Source: Rhynchopus sp. YZ270_cl-10
Lineage: Eukaryota > Euglenozoa > Diplonemea > Diplonemida > Diplonemidae
Length of the DNA stretch: 64,000 bases
Assembly (NCBI GenBank): GCA_964035575.1
Contig: OZ037922.1
Coordinates: 620,001-684,000, forward strand
Reading direction: 5' to 3'
How positions within the stretch are numbered: position 1 is the stretch's first letter; each line of letters starts with the position of its first letter. The translations under genes and the position numbers were made by a program. Of the stretch, positions 10,855 to 21,704 are shown piece by piece. Below the pieces are notes generated by a model that was not told the DNA's origin, did no database searches, and saw nothing but the letters and a program-made list of their open reading frames with translations.

Positions 10855-11084
10855 GGGGCCGATGGAGGGTTCCAAGACGGCAGTAGCCTGTGACACTATG
10901 TCATGGGAAGGTGGGATACCAGCTTGCGCCGCAGGCGCACGGTACGCTACTTTTATTGTTTCGGCGTATCCTTTTTTCTCACTCTTCGTTGGGTTCTACG
11001 AGCTCCGCCCGTCAAATGGTGGGGTGTAAAATGCGCATCTACGCAAACTTGCCCCACGTTCATTTTGTACTTTTCCTTCAGGAG

Positions 11085-11330
11085 TCAAGTACTGACCATA
11101 TTTTGCACACAAAACTTGAAAATGGCCTGTAAAAACTGACACATGCATTTGAGGTCAAAAATACTCATTTCTGAGCTCAAAGTGACCCCATCACAGCACG
11201 CACAGGCTCCGGTGCACCGAAATCAAAAAAATATTTTTTTGATTTTTTGGGGGTAAAAATTTCTGGGGAAAATTTCTGGCCACAAAAAACCACCAAAAAA
11301 ATGTACACAAAATAATTTTAGCACCCCCCA
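11085..11330 (-). mobile_element. Module related to the 49.3-kb PIF/Harbinger-like element
   Basis: On the minus strand it reads TTGATTTCGG, GGAGCCTGTG, then GTGCTGTGATGGGGTCACTTT. The same order is on the plus strand around 49490-49540. Terminal repeats were not found here, so it may be a fragment. At 10925-10944 a 20-bp stretch (GCGCCGCAGGCGCACGGTAC) is identical to part of the hAT element at 40846-40865. Confidence 0.4.
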
Positions 11331-11698
11331 AAAAAAAAGGTGTAAAAAAGGTCCTTCTAAGGTCCTTCTAAGGTATACCACTACCCCTGTATAGGTCACA
11401 CCACAGATGTTTTGTTTTTTTCCCCCCCCACTAAATTCCACTTTTTTCTTTTTTTTTGCGTTCCGAGAAAGGAAAGACATTTTTTTTTCCAACTACTCTA
11501 TTTGCAAAAAATAGATTTTTTAAAAAAACCCCAACTCATTACAGAGAATCTGCACTAATCCAAATATAGCAGAAAAAAAAAAGGAGGGCAGTCAGTTTGA
11601 TAGATGTTTCTTTTTCGACAATCTGTTTTTTTTTGGCGAAGGGTATACCTGCCTTGTAAACAGTTTTTTTTTTAATGTTTTGTTTTCCTTCTTTTTTC

Positions 11699-11748
11699 GA
11701 TAATTTGTTGGATGTGTGTAGCTGCCGTGTCGACAATCTTCACTTTCC
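11699..11748 (+). repeat. Family B element, variant
   Basis: AATTTGTTGGATGTGTGTAG, CTGCCGTGTCGACAATCTTC, ACT. Precedes the long form at 11814-11877. A third, with an A run in its loop, is at 12191-12240 (GTTGGATTAGTGTCGCTGCC, then GACAGTCTTCACT and a T run). Confidence 0.45.
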
Positions 11749-11813
11749 CTCTGTGTCGTTTTCATTTTTACCTACTGAAGCGGGCGTGACGCTGATTTTT
11801 TTGTTTTCTTTTG

Positions 11814-11877
11814 GTAAATTGTTGGAGTAGTGTAGTTGCCTCGGTTGTGTTGACACAGTTTGTGCAATCTCCACTTT
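11814..11877 (+). repeat. Family B element, long form
   Basis: AATTGTTGGAGTAGTGTAGT, TGCCTCGGTTGTGTTGACAC, TTGTGCAATCTCCACT. Nearly identical to 35391-35457. Confidence 0.6.
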
Positions 11878-13145
11878 CCAGTTTTTTGTGCTGTCTGGAG
11901 CTGTTTTTAGCTGTTATTTTTTTTTCTTTTTTTGGCAGTATTTTTAAAAAAATAAAAATGGGTGTGTCCCAAAATGGGGTGGGATGAATGGATATGGGGG
12001 ACTCGTTCATTTGATGCACTTTTCCAGTAGTGGTGATGACAACGCAAATAATGGGTTTCAAAAAAAAGCCTTTTTTATTAGTTCAAAAATATTGTAGTAG
12101 TCCCGGTGCACCAGGGGGGGGTTGTGGTGTGCGGTACTGTCGCTATTTGCTGTTTTGCTTCTTTTTTTGCCCATTTTTTTATCTTTTTTTTGATAATTTG
12201 TTGGATTAGTGTCGCTGCCAAAAAAATGACAGTCTTCACTTTTTTTTTCCAAATTTTTTTTTTTGAAAAATAAAATTAGTCAGATTTTGTGTACATCCCC
12301 CATCCAGGAGGGACCATACACGAAGCAAGGAGTTTTTCGGATTATCTTTTCGTTATCTTTGTTATGATCTTTTTTTTTTGGAACAACGGAAGGGAAAAAA
12401 AAAAGGCAGAAGAAGAAGAAAATAAAATAAAAAAAACACACAAAAAATGTCATGCGGACCAGTGTCCGAATGACCTTCGTTCGTGAATAACTTTTCCCTG
12501 ATAAAAATAAAAACAATAATGGGAGGGGTGGAGGAAAGGGGAAATGGAGGGTGGCTTCCTTCTTTTTTGTTTATTACTTTGCCCAAATTCTCCAAAAATA
12601 ATTTGGGCTTCTTTTTTTTTTTCCTTTTTTTGAAAAATTGACAACATGTAGACACCACCTGTGCCAACTGTACGCCTTTTTTAGTTGGTAACAACAAATC
12701 CAACATTTTTCTCAAAAAGATATGTAACACAATTTCCAGGAGGAAGAAGAGGAGGAAGAGGAGACGGGAGAGCGTTTTTTTTTTTCTGGATGGAAATCCA
12801 TGTTCTGGGGGTTTTGGGAGGGGGGTTTTGGGGTTTTCTGGGGGAGAGAGAGGAGGGGAGATGAGACAGTCGTTTGGCAAAAAAAAAAAAAAAAAAGATT
12901 TTTTTTTCTGTGTTTTCTTCAATTTGAGAAAGCAAAACAAAAAAAAATTTTAAAGATGGAAAGGGAAGCGGATAGCAACCCAGTGGGGGGGGGGGGTTTT
13001 TTGTAACTTCAAAATGGAGGGGAAGCAAAAAAAAAAAGCGCAACTTTTCTTCTAAAAAAAACGCTAGAGGAAATCGATAGGAGACGAAGAAGGGGAAAAA
13101 AATAGGAGGACAAAGGCGGGGGCAAAAAAAAAAAAAAAAGATTTA

Positions 13146-13244
13146 CTGCAAATGTAAATATGTTGAACGTAATAATGTTGCCCAAAAAAAAAAACCGCTC
13201 ATTCGTTCCAACATTATTCCGGTCCAACATATTTAGATTTACGG
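13146..13244. mobile_element. TA-flanked mariner-like MITE
   Basis: 99 bp between TA dinucleotides (13144-13145, 13245-13246). The arms CTGCAAATGTAAATATGTTG and, from the right end inward, CCGTAAATCTAAATATGTTG fold back. Same family and length as 20927-21026. It abuts the small hairpin at 13247: the right TA lies in that hairpin's conserved TATAAGATGA leader, as expected for a TA insertion into it. Confidence 0.65.
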
Positions 13245-13246
13245 TA

Positions 13247-13280
13247 TAAGATGACTCTAAGCTAGTTGCTTAGACACCTT
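13247..13280 (+). repeat. Small hairpin element next to a MITE
   Basis: TAAGATGACTCTAAGC, loop TAGTT, GCTTAGACACCTT. The leader is interrupted by the MITE at 13146-13244. Confidence 0.55.
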
Positions 13281-13600
13281 GAAATTGAAAAAAAAAAGAG
13301 AGAAAATTTGAAAAAATGGATGTGCCTTACTGTGCACACACATTTCAAAAAAGGAAGTCTGTAAGGGCCTATGCAGGGTATGCTTAGTCACTTTGGGGAA
13401 GGAAAAGAAAAGCAAATATAACCGTTGGCGAGGGGGAAAAGGTGAAGCGTTGAGAGTGCAAAGGGCACTTGCCCTCCCAAAAAAAAAAGGGAGAGCAGGG
13501 TTAAATCAAACCAAGCCTCTCTGTACTGTGCTATCAGCTATTTACCCCATGGGGAAGGAACAAAAAGAAGGGGAAAAAAAAAAAAACGGAAACACGAATA

Positions 13601-14512
13601 TCAGCCAAAATCTGCTTAGCCGTATACTTCTGGACCTCGTTCACTTAATAAACCACAGATGCAAATTTTTGAGCCTACGACCCCGCATTTAACTCATTTC
13701 GATCCCCTGATTTCAATCCCAAAAAAATTTCAAAAAAATAAAAAAAAAATATTTTGTGAAATGACGTCGGCAGTTTTTTCACTTTTGCTTTCCTGCGCCT
13801 GAGGTGTGAAGTTGTTGTCCAAACACCCCGAAAATGGGCTTGTATCGATTTCCGAGCTCATCGCGTTTCATAGAAAAAAAAATCGACCATTTTAGTGGAG
13901 TAGAAGTCAAAAAAAAGTGGCTCCAATGATTTGTACATGTAATACAGGGGGTTTTCAGTGCAGAAAGAGTGGTTGGCTCCACCAAAAGTTGCGTACCGTG
14001 GAGTGTGTTTCCAGTTGAGAAAAATGGTCGGAATTGAAAGATTTGTCAAAAATAAATCCAAAGAAAAAAAAATCGACAACTTTTGACAAAACAAATCCAA
14101 TTTAGAGACATCACTGTGTTGGACCCAAAGAGGAGATTTCCTCACCGTACATAGTACACTGTACAGTAGCCAGTACATAGTACCCATTCTCCCGCCGCCC
14201 ACTCGCTCGCCCCAGATGCATATTTTTGACCGTCCGACCCCGGAATTGAACGTTTTCGCACCCTATCTTTCCAAGAATATTTTTTTTCAGAATGTGCCCG
14301 GGCCATAAAATTGATAAAATCCACCTGTCCACGGTCTAGTACGTTTGAGAGGCCGGGGGTGTAATTTTTTCCCCCGAAAAGGCGCTTGTATGCATTTCCG
14401 GAGCAATCTGAAAAAATTCCGGGGTCGCAACATTTTTTTTGGCGGATTTTTTATCACTTTAAAGTGGCTCCAAAAACAGGCCTTTATATACGGCTAAGCA
14501 GATTTTGGCTGA
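13601..14512. mobile_element. Non-autonomous TA-flanked DNA transposon, 912 bp
   Basis: Perfect terminal inverted repeats of 26-29 bp (TCAGCCAAAATCTGCTTAGC...) between TA dinucleotides at 13599-13600 and 14513-14514. Inside, blocks at about 13800-13930 and 14350-14480 repeat each other (GGCTTGTATCGATTTCCG versus GCTTGTATGCATTTCCGGAG; both reach AAGTGGCTCCAA). No transposase frame was recognised. Tc1/mariner-like by the TA target, but other TA-targeting groups are possible. Confidence 0.7.
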
Positions 14513-14636
14513 TATGCATCAGGGACGCACATTTAGAAGAAAAAGGCTTTGTAGAAAACTGACCTTCCGGATAAGGACTATGGGAAAGTTAAAATTAGAA
14601 AGAAAAAAAGAGAGAGAGAAACTGTAGTTATTATTA

Positions 14637-14694
14637 AATGCAGGCACACCTCCGACTGACCCCACACACGATGACAGCCATCCAGATGAAAGCA
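14637..14694 (+). repeat. Family D copy (GATGCAGGCACACCTCCGAC)
   Basis: AATGCAGGCACACCTCCGAC, TGACCCCACACACGATGACA, GCCATCCAGATGAAAGCA. Other copies: 15920-15974, 16801-16859, 20771-20837, 51283-51338, 53172-53225, all on the plus strand. Confidence 0.6.
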
Positions 14695-15363
14695 TAAAAG
14701 AAAAAAATAACTAATTTAGGTCGCTCTCAGCTCTTCCATTTATTCTTTGTTTTCCCCTTCAGTTTTAATGTGAAAAAAAATCAAAAGTTGTTTCCATTTT
14801 CCTATTTGTAAAAAGCACTTCATTGTGCGAAAGAGAGGTTGGGTTTGGGTTGACAGAAGAAGGTCAAGGGGATTGTGAATGTGTTGTTTTGTTTTTTTTT
14901 AATTTTCATTTTGAAAGGTAGATATGCGCTTTGTTTGCAGAAGGGGGGATAAACTGTTGTTGCGATCATATCGAAGCATAATACATAATAAAACACACAA
15001 ATAATTTTTTTGTGAACAGGCACGCTGACGCAGCACGGTTGCTTCTTGACTATAACATAAAAAAAAAGGTTAAAAAAAAAGGGGGGTGTTTTGTTTTTCC
15101 TTTGACTCATTTCTTTTTTTGCTTTTTGTTTGAACAAAAAAAAACGAAATTTTTCCCTCCGTTGTAGTACCTTGACCAACGGGAAGGGATAGAGTCCTGA
15201 TGATAGTATGAGGTTCTTGTGCCTGTGCAATGCTAGCAAGGCTTCTATGAAGAGAAAAATAAATGATTATTGCAGTAAGACAACTATTCAAAGAAACATG
15301 AAGTTGTCCATCATGCAAAAAAAGCTTTTTTTTAATAAGATGAGCTAAGACTTTTTTAGTATG

Positions 15364-15420
15364 AGTGTACTCTCGTGTACTCTCGTGTACTCTCGTGTAC
15401 TCTCGTGTACTCTCGTGTAC
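15364..15420 (+). repeat. 10-bp array GTGTACTCTC x5, grown from a hairpin element
   Basis: Five units of GTGTACTCTC follow TAAGATGAGCTAAGAC. The unit contains the TCTCGTG loop of the small hairpin family, and GTGTAC pairs with a following GTACAC. It looks like a local expansion of one hairpin's loop and arm. Confidence 0.7.
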
Positions 15421-15919
15421 ACACACAGCTAAAGAAAGTGTCGCTTGCCGTTTCCTCACCTCCCCGAGAAAAACACTTTGAAATGCATTTTTTTGTGAAA
15501 AATTTTCAAAAAGAAAAAAAAAAAAAACTGCGTTTTTTTTTTTGTGACAACTTTTCATACTCCCTACTCACCCCTTCTTGTAGTTGATGCATTGATGCTG
15601 CCACACAAAGTGAACGGCGTGACACCTAAGTTAATTGTTGTGACCAAAAATATACTTTGTTCCTCTCAAACTGAGGTGTTTTATATGACAAAAATAAAGG
15701 CAAAAACAAAATAGAACTTCAAAGATATGACAAGAAAACAAAACAACGACGTTTTCCGTTATTCGCTCTGCAAAAAGTGTTGTGTCTTTTTCTTCTTCGC
15801 TGTATGAGTTGTGCGAGGTGTGGTGAAACAAAATACTGAAATGAAAAAACACTTTGCCGACCACACTTCCATCGATTCTTGCCAATGCTTGGTACACAAC
15901 AACAAAAAATGTGAATCAT

Positions 15920-15974
15920 GATGCAAGCAATCTCCGGCTGAGCCACACACAATGCCAGCCCCAGATGAAAGCAC
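15920..15974 (+). repeat. Family D copy
   Basis: GATGCAAGCAATCTCCGGCT, GAGCCACACACAATGCCAGC, then CAGATGAAAGCAC. Confidence 0.5.
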
Positions 15975-16060
15975 AATGATGGGGGAGAGGGGAGGGGGGG
16001 TGAACTAAATACGAAATCGCACGGTCTGTGTGAACAAAATAATAATAAAAAGAAAAGTTT

Positions 16061-16096
16061 ATAAGATGATCCTAAGCCTCTCTGGTGCTTAGTCAC
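16061..16096 (+). repeat. Small hairpin element
   Basis: ATAAGATGATCCTAAGC, loop CTCTCTG, GTGCTTAGTCACCT, preceded by AAAAGTTT. Very close to 35263-35314, 40081-40127 and 45409-45457. Confidence 0.65.
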
Positions 16097-16471
16097 CTCA
16101 TAAAAATGCTTCGGTTGGTTTCAAAAATATGACGGAGGTTCAGTGCAAAAAAAGAAGGAAATAGAAACTTAACACTCACACGAAAAACCCCATGGGAGAG
16201 GTTGTGAAACGCACAATACCTCGACCTGGTTTGAGTGAGGCGTGGCTTCTGCAGCGCGGTCCGTCCCCCAGAACCGCAAAAGTGTATTCAAAATGTTTTC
16301 GTTTCTATTTCATCCTTCATGAGGTGACAAAAAAAAAGATGTAAGTGCTTAACGCCTCTCACGCAGGCACCTGAATCAAATAATAGGGAGAGGAATACAT
16401 TATCACCTTGAGGTGAATACGTATTTGTCTTTATACTAAAGAGGCACGATCGGAGCGCAAGTTTACAAAGC

Positions 16472-16530
16472 CTTTATAACGTCTTTACAAAGTCTTTACG
16501 GTACCCTCTGCGGCTTTCGACCACACCATA
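16472..16530 (+). repeat. Family G copy (GTCTTTACAAAGTCTTTACGG)
   Basis: ACGTCTTTACAAAGTCTTTA, CGG, then CTTTCGACCACACCA. Other copies: 17665-17740, 18205-18245, 18408-18455, 55575-55615, 55652-55715. It holds a short internal tandem duplication of GTCTTTACAAA. Confidence 0.5.
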
Positions 16531-16570
16531 AAACAGTACAAAAAAAAAATGGGATAAAAGCTTTGAAGGA

Positions 16571-16622
16571 GTTGAAAAGGTGCAAACACCACACCGTTAA
16601 TAGGCGGACGCATGGGGGCACT
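16571..16622 (+). repeat. Family E copy
   Basis: GTTGAAAAGGTGCAAACACC, ACACCGTTAATAGGCGGACG. Directly follows a family G copy. Confidence 0.5.
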
Positions 16623-16800
16623 TGGTTCTCCGCTTTGGTTATCAAAACCCCAGAGAGGCACTTCATTGGCTTTAAAGAAAAGATAGGGCAATCCAAAGAA
16701 AATGTACACCGTTCGGATAAGAGCGTGGGCGCTAAAGCAGAGAACAGATAATCATTTTCTTTGTTGGAATAAAGAAGGGGAAAAAAAGGGTGAAGTTATT

Positions 16801-16859
16801 GATGCAGGCACACCTCCGACTGACCCACTGTACGATACCAGCCATCTGGATGAAAGCAC
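16801..16859 (+). repeat. Family D copy
   Basis: GATGCAGGCACACCTCCGAC, TGACCCACTGTACGATACCA, GCCATCTGGATGAAAGCAC; a good consensus-like copy. Confidence 0.6.
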
Positions 16860-17967
16860 CAAAAAAGGAAAAGAAAAGAAAAGTGAAGTTGATAGTGCAA
16901 ACGCCTCTGGGCGCGTCTCTGAAAACAAAAAAAGAACAAAGCTTTTTTCTAGGCAGGTTGGGGGAAATAATGGGGTAGGGCCATTTGCCCCCACTCCATT
17001 GTTTCATATATTCTACTGAATAGAAAGTATTGAAAAAAAAAGTGCTCTTTTTTTCAGCCACGCCAGTTGCTGTTTTTGTATCGGATTGTCCCCCTTCCCG
17101 CATCACTGAGGACAGGAATGAGAGGTTAGGGGAGAAAGTGTGTATGTGTGTGTGTGGGGAACTGGTTCATGAAACCCTTGTCATTCTTTGTTATCTTGTT
17201 TCCTTTTTTTTTTCCCCCTTATTTTTTTGTTTTGTGATAATCTGTTTAGTGTTGCTGCTGTTCAGACAGGTCTTCACTGTATCAGAAAACACTATTTCTT
17301 TCTTTTTTGGTTCAGGGCAAGAACAGGAATGTAAACCAGAGCTTTTTCGGCAGAGAAAGGAAAGGGGTGTCAGCCAATGCAAAACCAGGTTTTAAAGAGA
17401 GAGAGAGAGAGAAATTTTTTTAAAACAAAACTTCTTTTTGTGGATGTTCCCCAGAACACCCCCTGAAGCTATTTGTAGTCTGGTTTTTTTTATGTCATTG
17501 TACTGACCCCTACCTGGAAAGGTAGCCGATGTGCTCGGGGGGGCTTTTTTTTTTTGCAACTTCCTGTTTTTTTTTCTTTTCTTTTCTTTTCAAAAGGATC
17601 TCGAACTCTATATTTTTTTTTATTTTGAAAAACAGTCAGACACAGAAGGAGACGACATCACAGCGTGATCAGAGCGCAAGTTACGACAAAAGTCTTTACG
17701 GCTTTACCATATCTTCGTTCGCGCCACATCACTCCACAAACTCTACCTTCGTGGAAAACCGCTTTAAAATTAATCTCAAACCGACCCAAAAAAGAAAAAA
17801 AACGCAAAATAAAAAGAATAAAAAAAAAAAACAAAACCAAAGAACCTCGAGCAATGAAACTGGGGACAAAAAATCGAAGGGAGAGATGGGGGGAGAAAAG
17901 AAGGATTAGATATGAACCCCCCCTTTTTTTTTGTTAACTCCAAACAAAAAGAAGGAGAAAACTTGTT

Positions 17968-18009
17968 ATGATGAATGGTGCGCGTCTCCTCTCGTGCACA
18001 CACATCTTT
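17968..18009 (+). repeat. Small hairpin element, GTGC-arm type
   Basis: TGATGAATGGTGCGCGTCTC, CTCTCGTGCACACACATC. GTGC/GCAC arms surround a loop with CTCTCGT; GATG/CATC closes the base. Confidence 0.55.
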
Positions 18010-18953
18010 CCACACAATATGGAGGATGTGCGGCAGTCTGTTAAACCACTGTGTTTGGTTTGCCTATCGCGATTGCCTCTATTACCCGAGGATGCATTTT
18101 TCACTATAATTTTTTTTTCGTTTTACGATATGATCCTAAGCCAACCACTTGTACTAAGTCACTAATAAGCCTGATGGAGAACAAAAATTTTTCAAAGAAC
18201 AATATGACGGGGTTGAAGCGCAAGTCTTTACAAAGTCTTTACAGGATACAAGGGGGGGGGGTCGTAGTCAAAATATCAGCAATAAGTATCTCAACATAAT
18301 AGTATGCAATAAATTGATAGCATAGGAGGAGGGAACAATAAAAATATTCCCAATTATGTTTACATCTTTCTTATGGATCATCAATAAAAAAAAAAGTCCC
18401 GCCCAAGTTCTTACAAAGTCTTTACGGTGTACTATGCGATCTTCAACCACGCCAGAGGAATAATAGATCTGCAGTTGCATAGACAGGGTGCACATAAAGG
18501 AGGGGGGGAAACCTTCACAATCGAGCACAGAGAACACTTTCTGGAAGAAACAGAATGTGAAAAACAAATAAAAAAACATAGAGAGCTTTGAAAGTGCAAA
18601 GGTTCTTCGTGCGGGTATAGAAAACCTGCAACCACAGTGTAGCGAAAAAAAACAAAACAAAAAAAAAAAAACAAAAAGATATCACAACAACAATGAGCGT
18701 ACTACCACAAGAGGCAAAAAAAACAAAAAACAAAAAACAAAATGTAGGAAATAGAACAACAGAGCTGGGCGAATGTCAGGAGGGTACCTGAACATTTGTT
18801 TTTTCCTTTTTTGAAACTTTTTTTTTTCGTATTAGTGTAGACACCTGAGGATAAAAGGGTAACTAGGGTCTTGTGATAAAATGCTGGCCTGAATATTTTC
18901 TTTTTTCTTCTTCTTTTTCTTTTTCGTTTGAAAAGACAATTCAAAGGTGTGCA

Positions 18954-18954
<1 letters not shown>

Positions 18955-18982
<28 letters not shown>
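18955..18982 (+). repeat. (CT)n microsatellite
   Basis: About 14 CT units. Confidence 0.9.
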
Positions 18983-18984
<2 letters not shown>

Positions 18985-19340
18985 GATACATGGCTTACCT
19001 CCTGAGACAATTTTTTTTTTGTAGTTTTTTTTATTCAAATAAAATTGTCCGCTCCCGAAGGGTTTGCCCTATAAGAAAGGCCTTCTGGTTTTTTTTCTTC
19101 TTTTCTTTTTCTTCCTGTAATAGGATAAGAAGAAGGGGGAGGGGGAGAGAGAGAAGTTTTTTTTTTTGTAGCAACCTTCAGTTCGTTCTTCTCCGTTCTT
19201 TCTTGTATTATTTCCCTTCTGCTGATGTTTTGTTCTTTTCTGGTGGCCTATTTTTACAACAGGCTGTTTGGTTTAGCGGCACTGTCAAAGCAGAGCGACG
19301 GTCGTTCACTAACAGTATGTGTTTGGTCCAAAAAGAAAAG

Positions 19341-19458
19341 TTGGCTTGAAATACAAAAGCCCTTCTCGTAAACAGTGTACCTTTTGGTATGACCGGCTGT
19401 ACCGGGGTGGACACCCCAACCATGCAGTCCTACAATCCTTTTCGTGGTTTACATCTGA
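19341..19458 (+). repeat. SINE-like family C copy
   Basis: TTGGCTTGAAATACAAAAGC, CCTTCTCGTAAACAGTGTAC, GGTATGACCGGCTGTACCGG, then CAACCATGCAGTCCTACAAT and TTTCGTGGTTTACATCTGA. Full length, 118 nt, closest to the consensus. Confidence 0.65.
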
Positions 19459-20292
19459 AAAAAATAAAGAAGAAAAAAGTTGGAAAAGTGTACAAAACAC
19501 CTCACCTTAACATCAGCGGACGCAGGGACACCAAAAAAAACAAAAAACAAAAGAAGATTTTATTTCATGTCTTGCAGTTAGATCAACAACGACATTTCAT
19601 AAATACCACTTTGAAAAATACACTCCTTTTGTTTTTTTTGGGGGGAAATGAGAGAGGAAATTGGGGGGTAATTTCCCTCACTGTGTGATTATTGGTTTCT
19701 TTCACTAACTCGCAGTCTATATTGTTTAATAAATATTCTGTGTTGTTTATCTGGAGAGAGTTTTGTTTGTTTTAGTTATGGTGTTGGTTTCTTCATTTTA
19801 ATTTTTTTTTCGGTTCTTTTTAAAAAAAAGCACAAAAAATAAACAGCGTTGACAACAATAAACACCCATCCACCATCGCCTCTCTCAATTGGAAGGGGGT
19901 TTTGAAAGTTTGTTTGTTTTGTATTTGTTTTTGTTTTTCGCCAATTGGAAGCGGGTGGAAGAAATCTCGAATGAGAAATGGGCACAATCTTTATAAAAAA
20001 GAAAAAAAAAAAGACAAAATCGCCGCTCACCTATATCATTCATTGAAAAATACCATTGCTTACCAATGGTACACTCCAATAGTGTTATATCTCCCCCACT
20101 TATTTTTTTTACCTCCCTAGCACAAAAGGGGGGGCATTGATAAGGCCAAGCCTCGTAGACCTATCAAAAAAAAGGGGGGATTTAAAAGATGTGTCTCCCG
20201 TACACGTGTTCAAATGGAGGAAAGGTTGGGTAGCTAGCCAAATAAGGGTGGGAGGTTGAATGGGTTTTTATGAAGTTTTTTTTTTTTTTTTT

Positions 20293-20341
20293 GAAAACTT
20301 GGTTGTATTAGTGTAGCCACCCGAGGATGAACTCTACTATA
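20293..20341 (+). repeat. Family B element, short form
   Basis: A run of T, then GAAAACTTGGTTGTATTAGT, GTAGCCACCCGAGGATGAAC, TCTACTA. Confidence 0.55.
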
Positions 20342-20770
20342 CAAAACGCTGTTAAGTAACCGCTTTTTTTCCCCCAAATGGGGTGGGAATAAAATGGAGA
20401 GGGATGGAGGGAAAAGGGCGCAAACGACTGCTCAAAAAGGAAGGGAAGGGGGGAAGATAAATGCACAAAAAAAAAAAACAAAAAAGCAAAAAAAAGGGGG
20501 GAGAGGAAAGAGTTGAGGGAACGTCGAACATAAAAATTGAAAGGGGGAAAAAAAATTGGAGGGGGGGTGGTGGCTGTCCACAGAGCGTGTGGTTTACGTG
20601 CGTATAACTGATTGCTTTTTTTTAGTGAGGAAATAAGGGGGTTGTTGTTGGGAGATAAAAACACCCCCCAATCACAGAATAGGCACAAAATATAAAAAAC
20701 CCCTTTGACACTATAGTTAAAACCTAGTGTGGGTTTGGAAAGGAGGGAGGGAAAAAAAGGAATAGTTTTT

Positions 20771-20837
20771 GATGCAGGCACATCTCTGACTGACTCACGG
20801 ACCCCCTTGGTTTTAGTGCAGCCATTCAGACAGTCAC
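20771..20837 (+). repeat. Family D copy, divergent
   Basis: GATGCAGGCACATCTCTGAC, TGACTCACGGACCCCCTTGG, then GCAGCCATTCAGACAG. The last third has diverged. Confidence 0.45.
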
Positions 20838-20926
20838 TGTGGAGGGGGGTGGGGGAGAATCACACCATTTTTTTTTTTTTGTCAAAGAGGCGACATACAG
20901 AACACCAGCACCATGTCAGATAAGTA

Positions 20927-21026
20927 CCGTATTCGTAAACATGTTCGACCATAAAAAGTGTCGAACTTCCAGAAAAATCCGGAAAATGACGAACTTTATT
21001 ACGGTCGAACATATTTACGAATACGG
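20927..21026. mobile_element. TA-flanked mariner-like MITE
   Basis: 100 bp between TA dinucleotides at 20925-20926 and 21027-21028. Arms CCGTATTCGTAAACATGTTC and its near-perfect complement extend about 40 bp, leaving a small loop. Sister copy at 13146-13244 differs on both arms in a matched way (TTCGACC here, TTGGACC there). Confidence 0.7.
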
Positions 21027-21660
21027 TAATCTGTCTGGGGAGAAAAGGAAAAAAAAAAACGACAGAATTTGTGCAAACCACTTTTTAGCAAACAGGAAGC
21101 ACGATAAAAGGGTGTACCACGTACCCCCCCTTTCTTTAATAGAAGAATTGGTTAAGAACAGTGTAGTTGCCATCTGTGCAAGCTCCATCCTGTCCCCTAA
21201 AGTTACTGTTGGTAAGATGAATTCAGGTCTCTTGTGTATTTTTTGTCATCGTTGGAAGAAAGAAAAAGAAGAAAAAAAATCGCTGATATCTATAAGATCA
21301 GAATGCTTTCCCCCCCTTTTTTTGTACAGAAAACAACACACTACAGCCCTGAAGAGAGTGGGAGGGGAGAAAAAAAAGAAGAAAAAACAAAGTTTGAGCA
21401 AATTGAGAATTATACTTTTGTGCACCTTGCTTTTATCACCCGGGTTTTGAAAACTCTTTCAGGTCGTTAAAGCTAAGGGGAAGAGAGTGGCTTGATTTTT
21501 AAAAAAAATCTTTTTTTTTTTAAATAATAATCATGAAAGAAAGGAACTATCCATAGACAAGAAGATGAGGGGAGAATAAAATACAAAAAAAAAGTGAGGC
21601 CGGAACAGAAGAACAGAAGGAGGCTAAAAAAATGCATTTCTTTTTCCAACAAAAAAAAAC

Positions 21661-21690
21661 CATGACTAAGCCTCAATTCTTAGTCACATC
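21661..21690 (+). repeat. Small hairpin element 3' of the kelch gene
   Basis: TGACTAAG, loop CCTCAATT, CTTAGTCA. It starts 15 nt beyond the kelch stop codon and would lie in that gene's 3' UTR, read antisense. Confidence 0.5.
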
Positions 21691-21704
21691 ATTTTTTTTT
21701 CTTT

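Larger units (their letters stand above)
3906..21660. other. Gene-free, homopolymer-rich tract packed with short dispersed repeats
   Basis: About 17.8 kb without a credible coding region. A and T runs of 7-18 nt occur every few tens of bases and separate short repeat units. The recurrent families and transposons listed below account for part of it. Stretches such as 4000-5700, 8730-9450, 9510-10160 and 18980-19340 show only homopolymers and low-complexity DNA to me. Confidence 0.7.

Noticed and set aside
10573-10896. Open frames on both strands through the heptamer array
   Set aside because: Any perfect 7-bp repeat without stops stays open in all frames; no coding evidence.
10491-11362. Direct repeats (AAAGGTGTAAAAAAGGTCC...) 840 bp apart, possible terminal repeats of a retroelement
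   Set aside because: Only about 33 bp match, with no primer-binding site, polypurine tract, coding part or target duplication.
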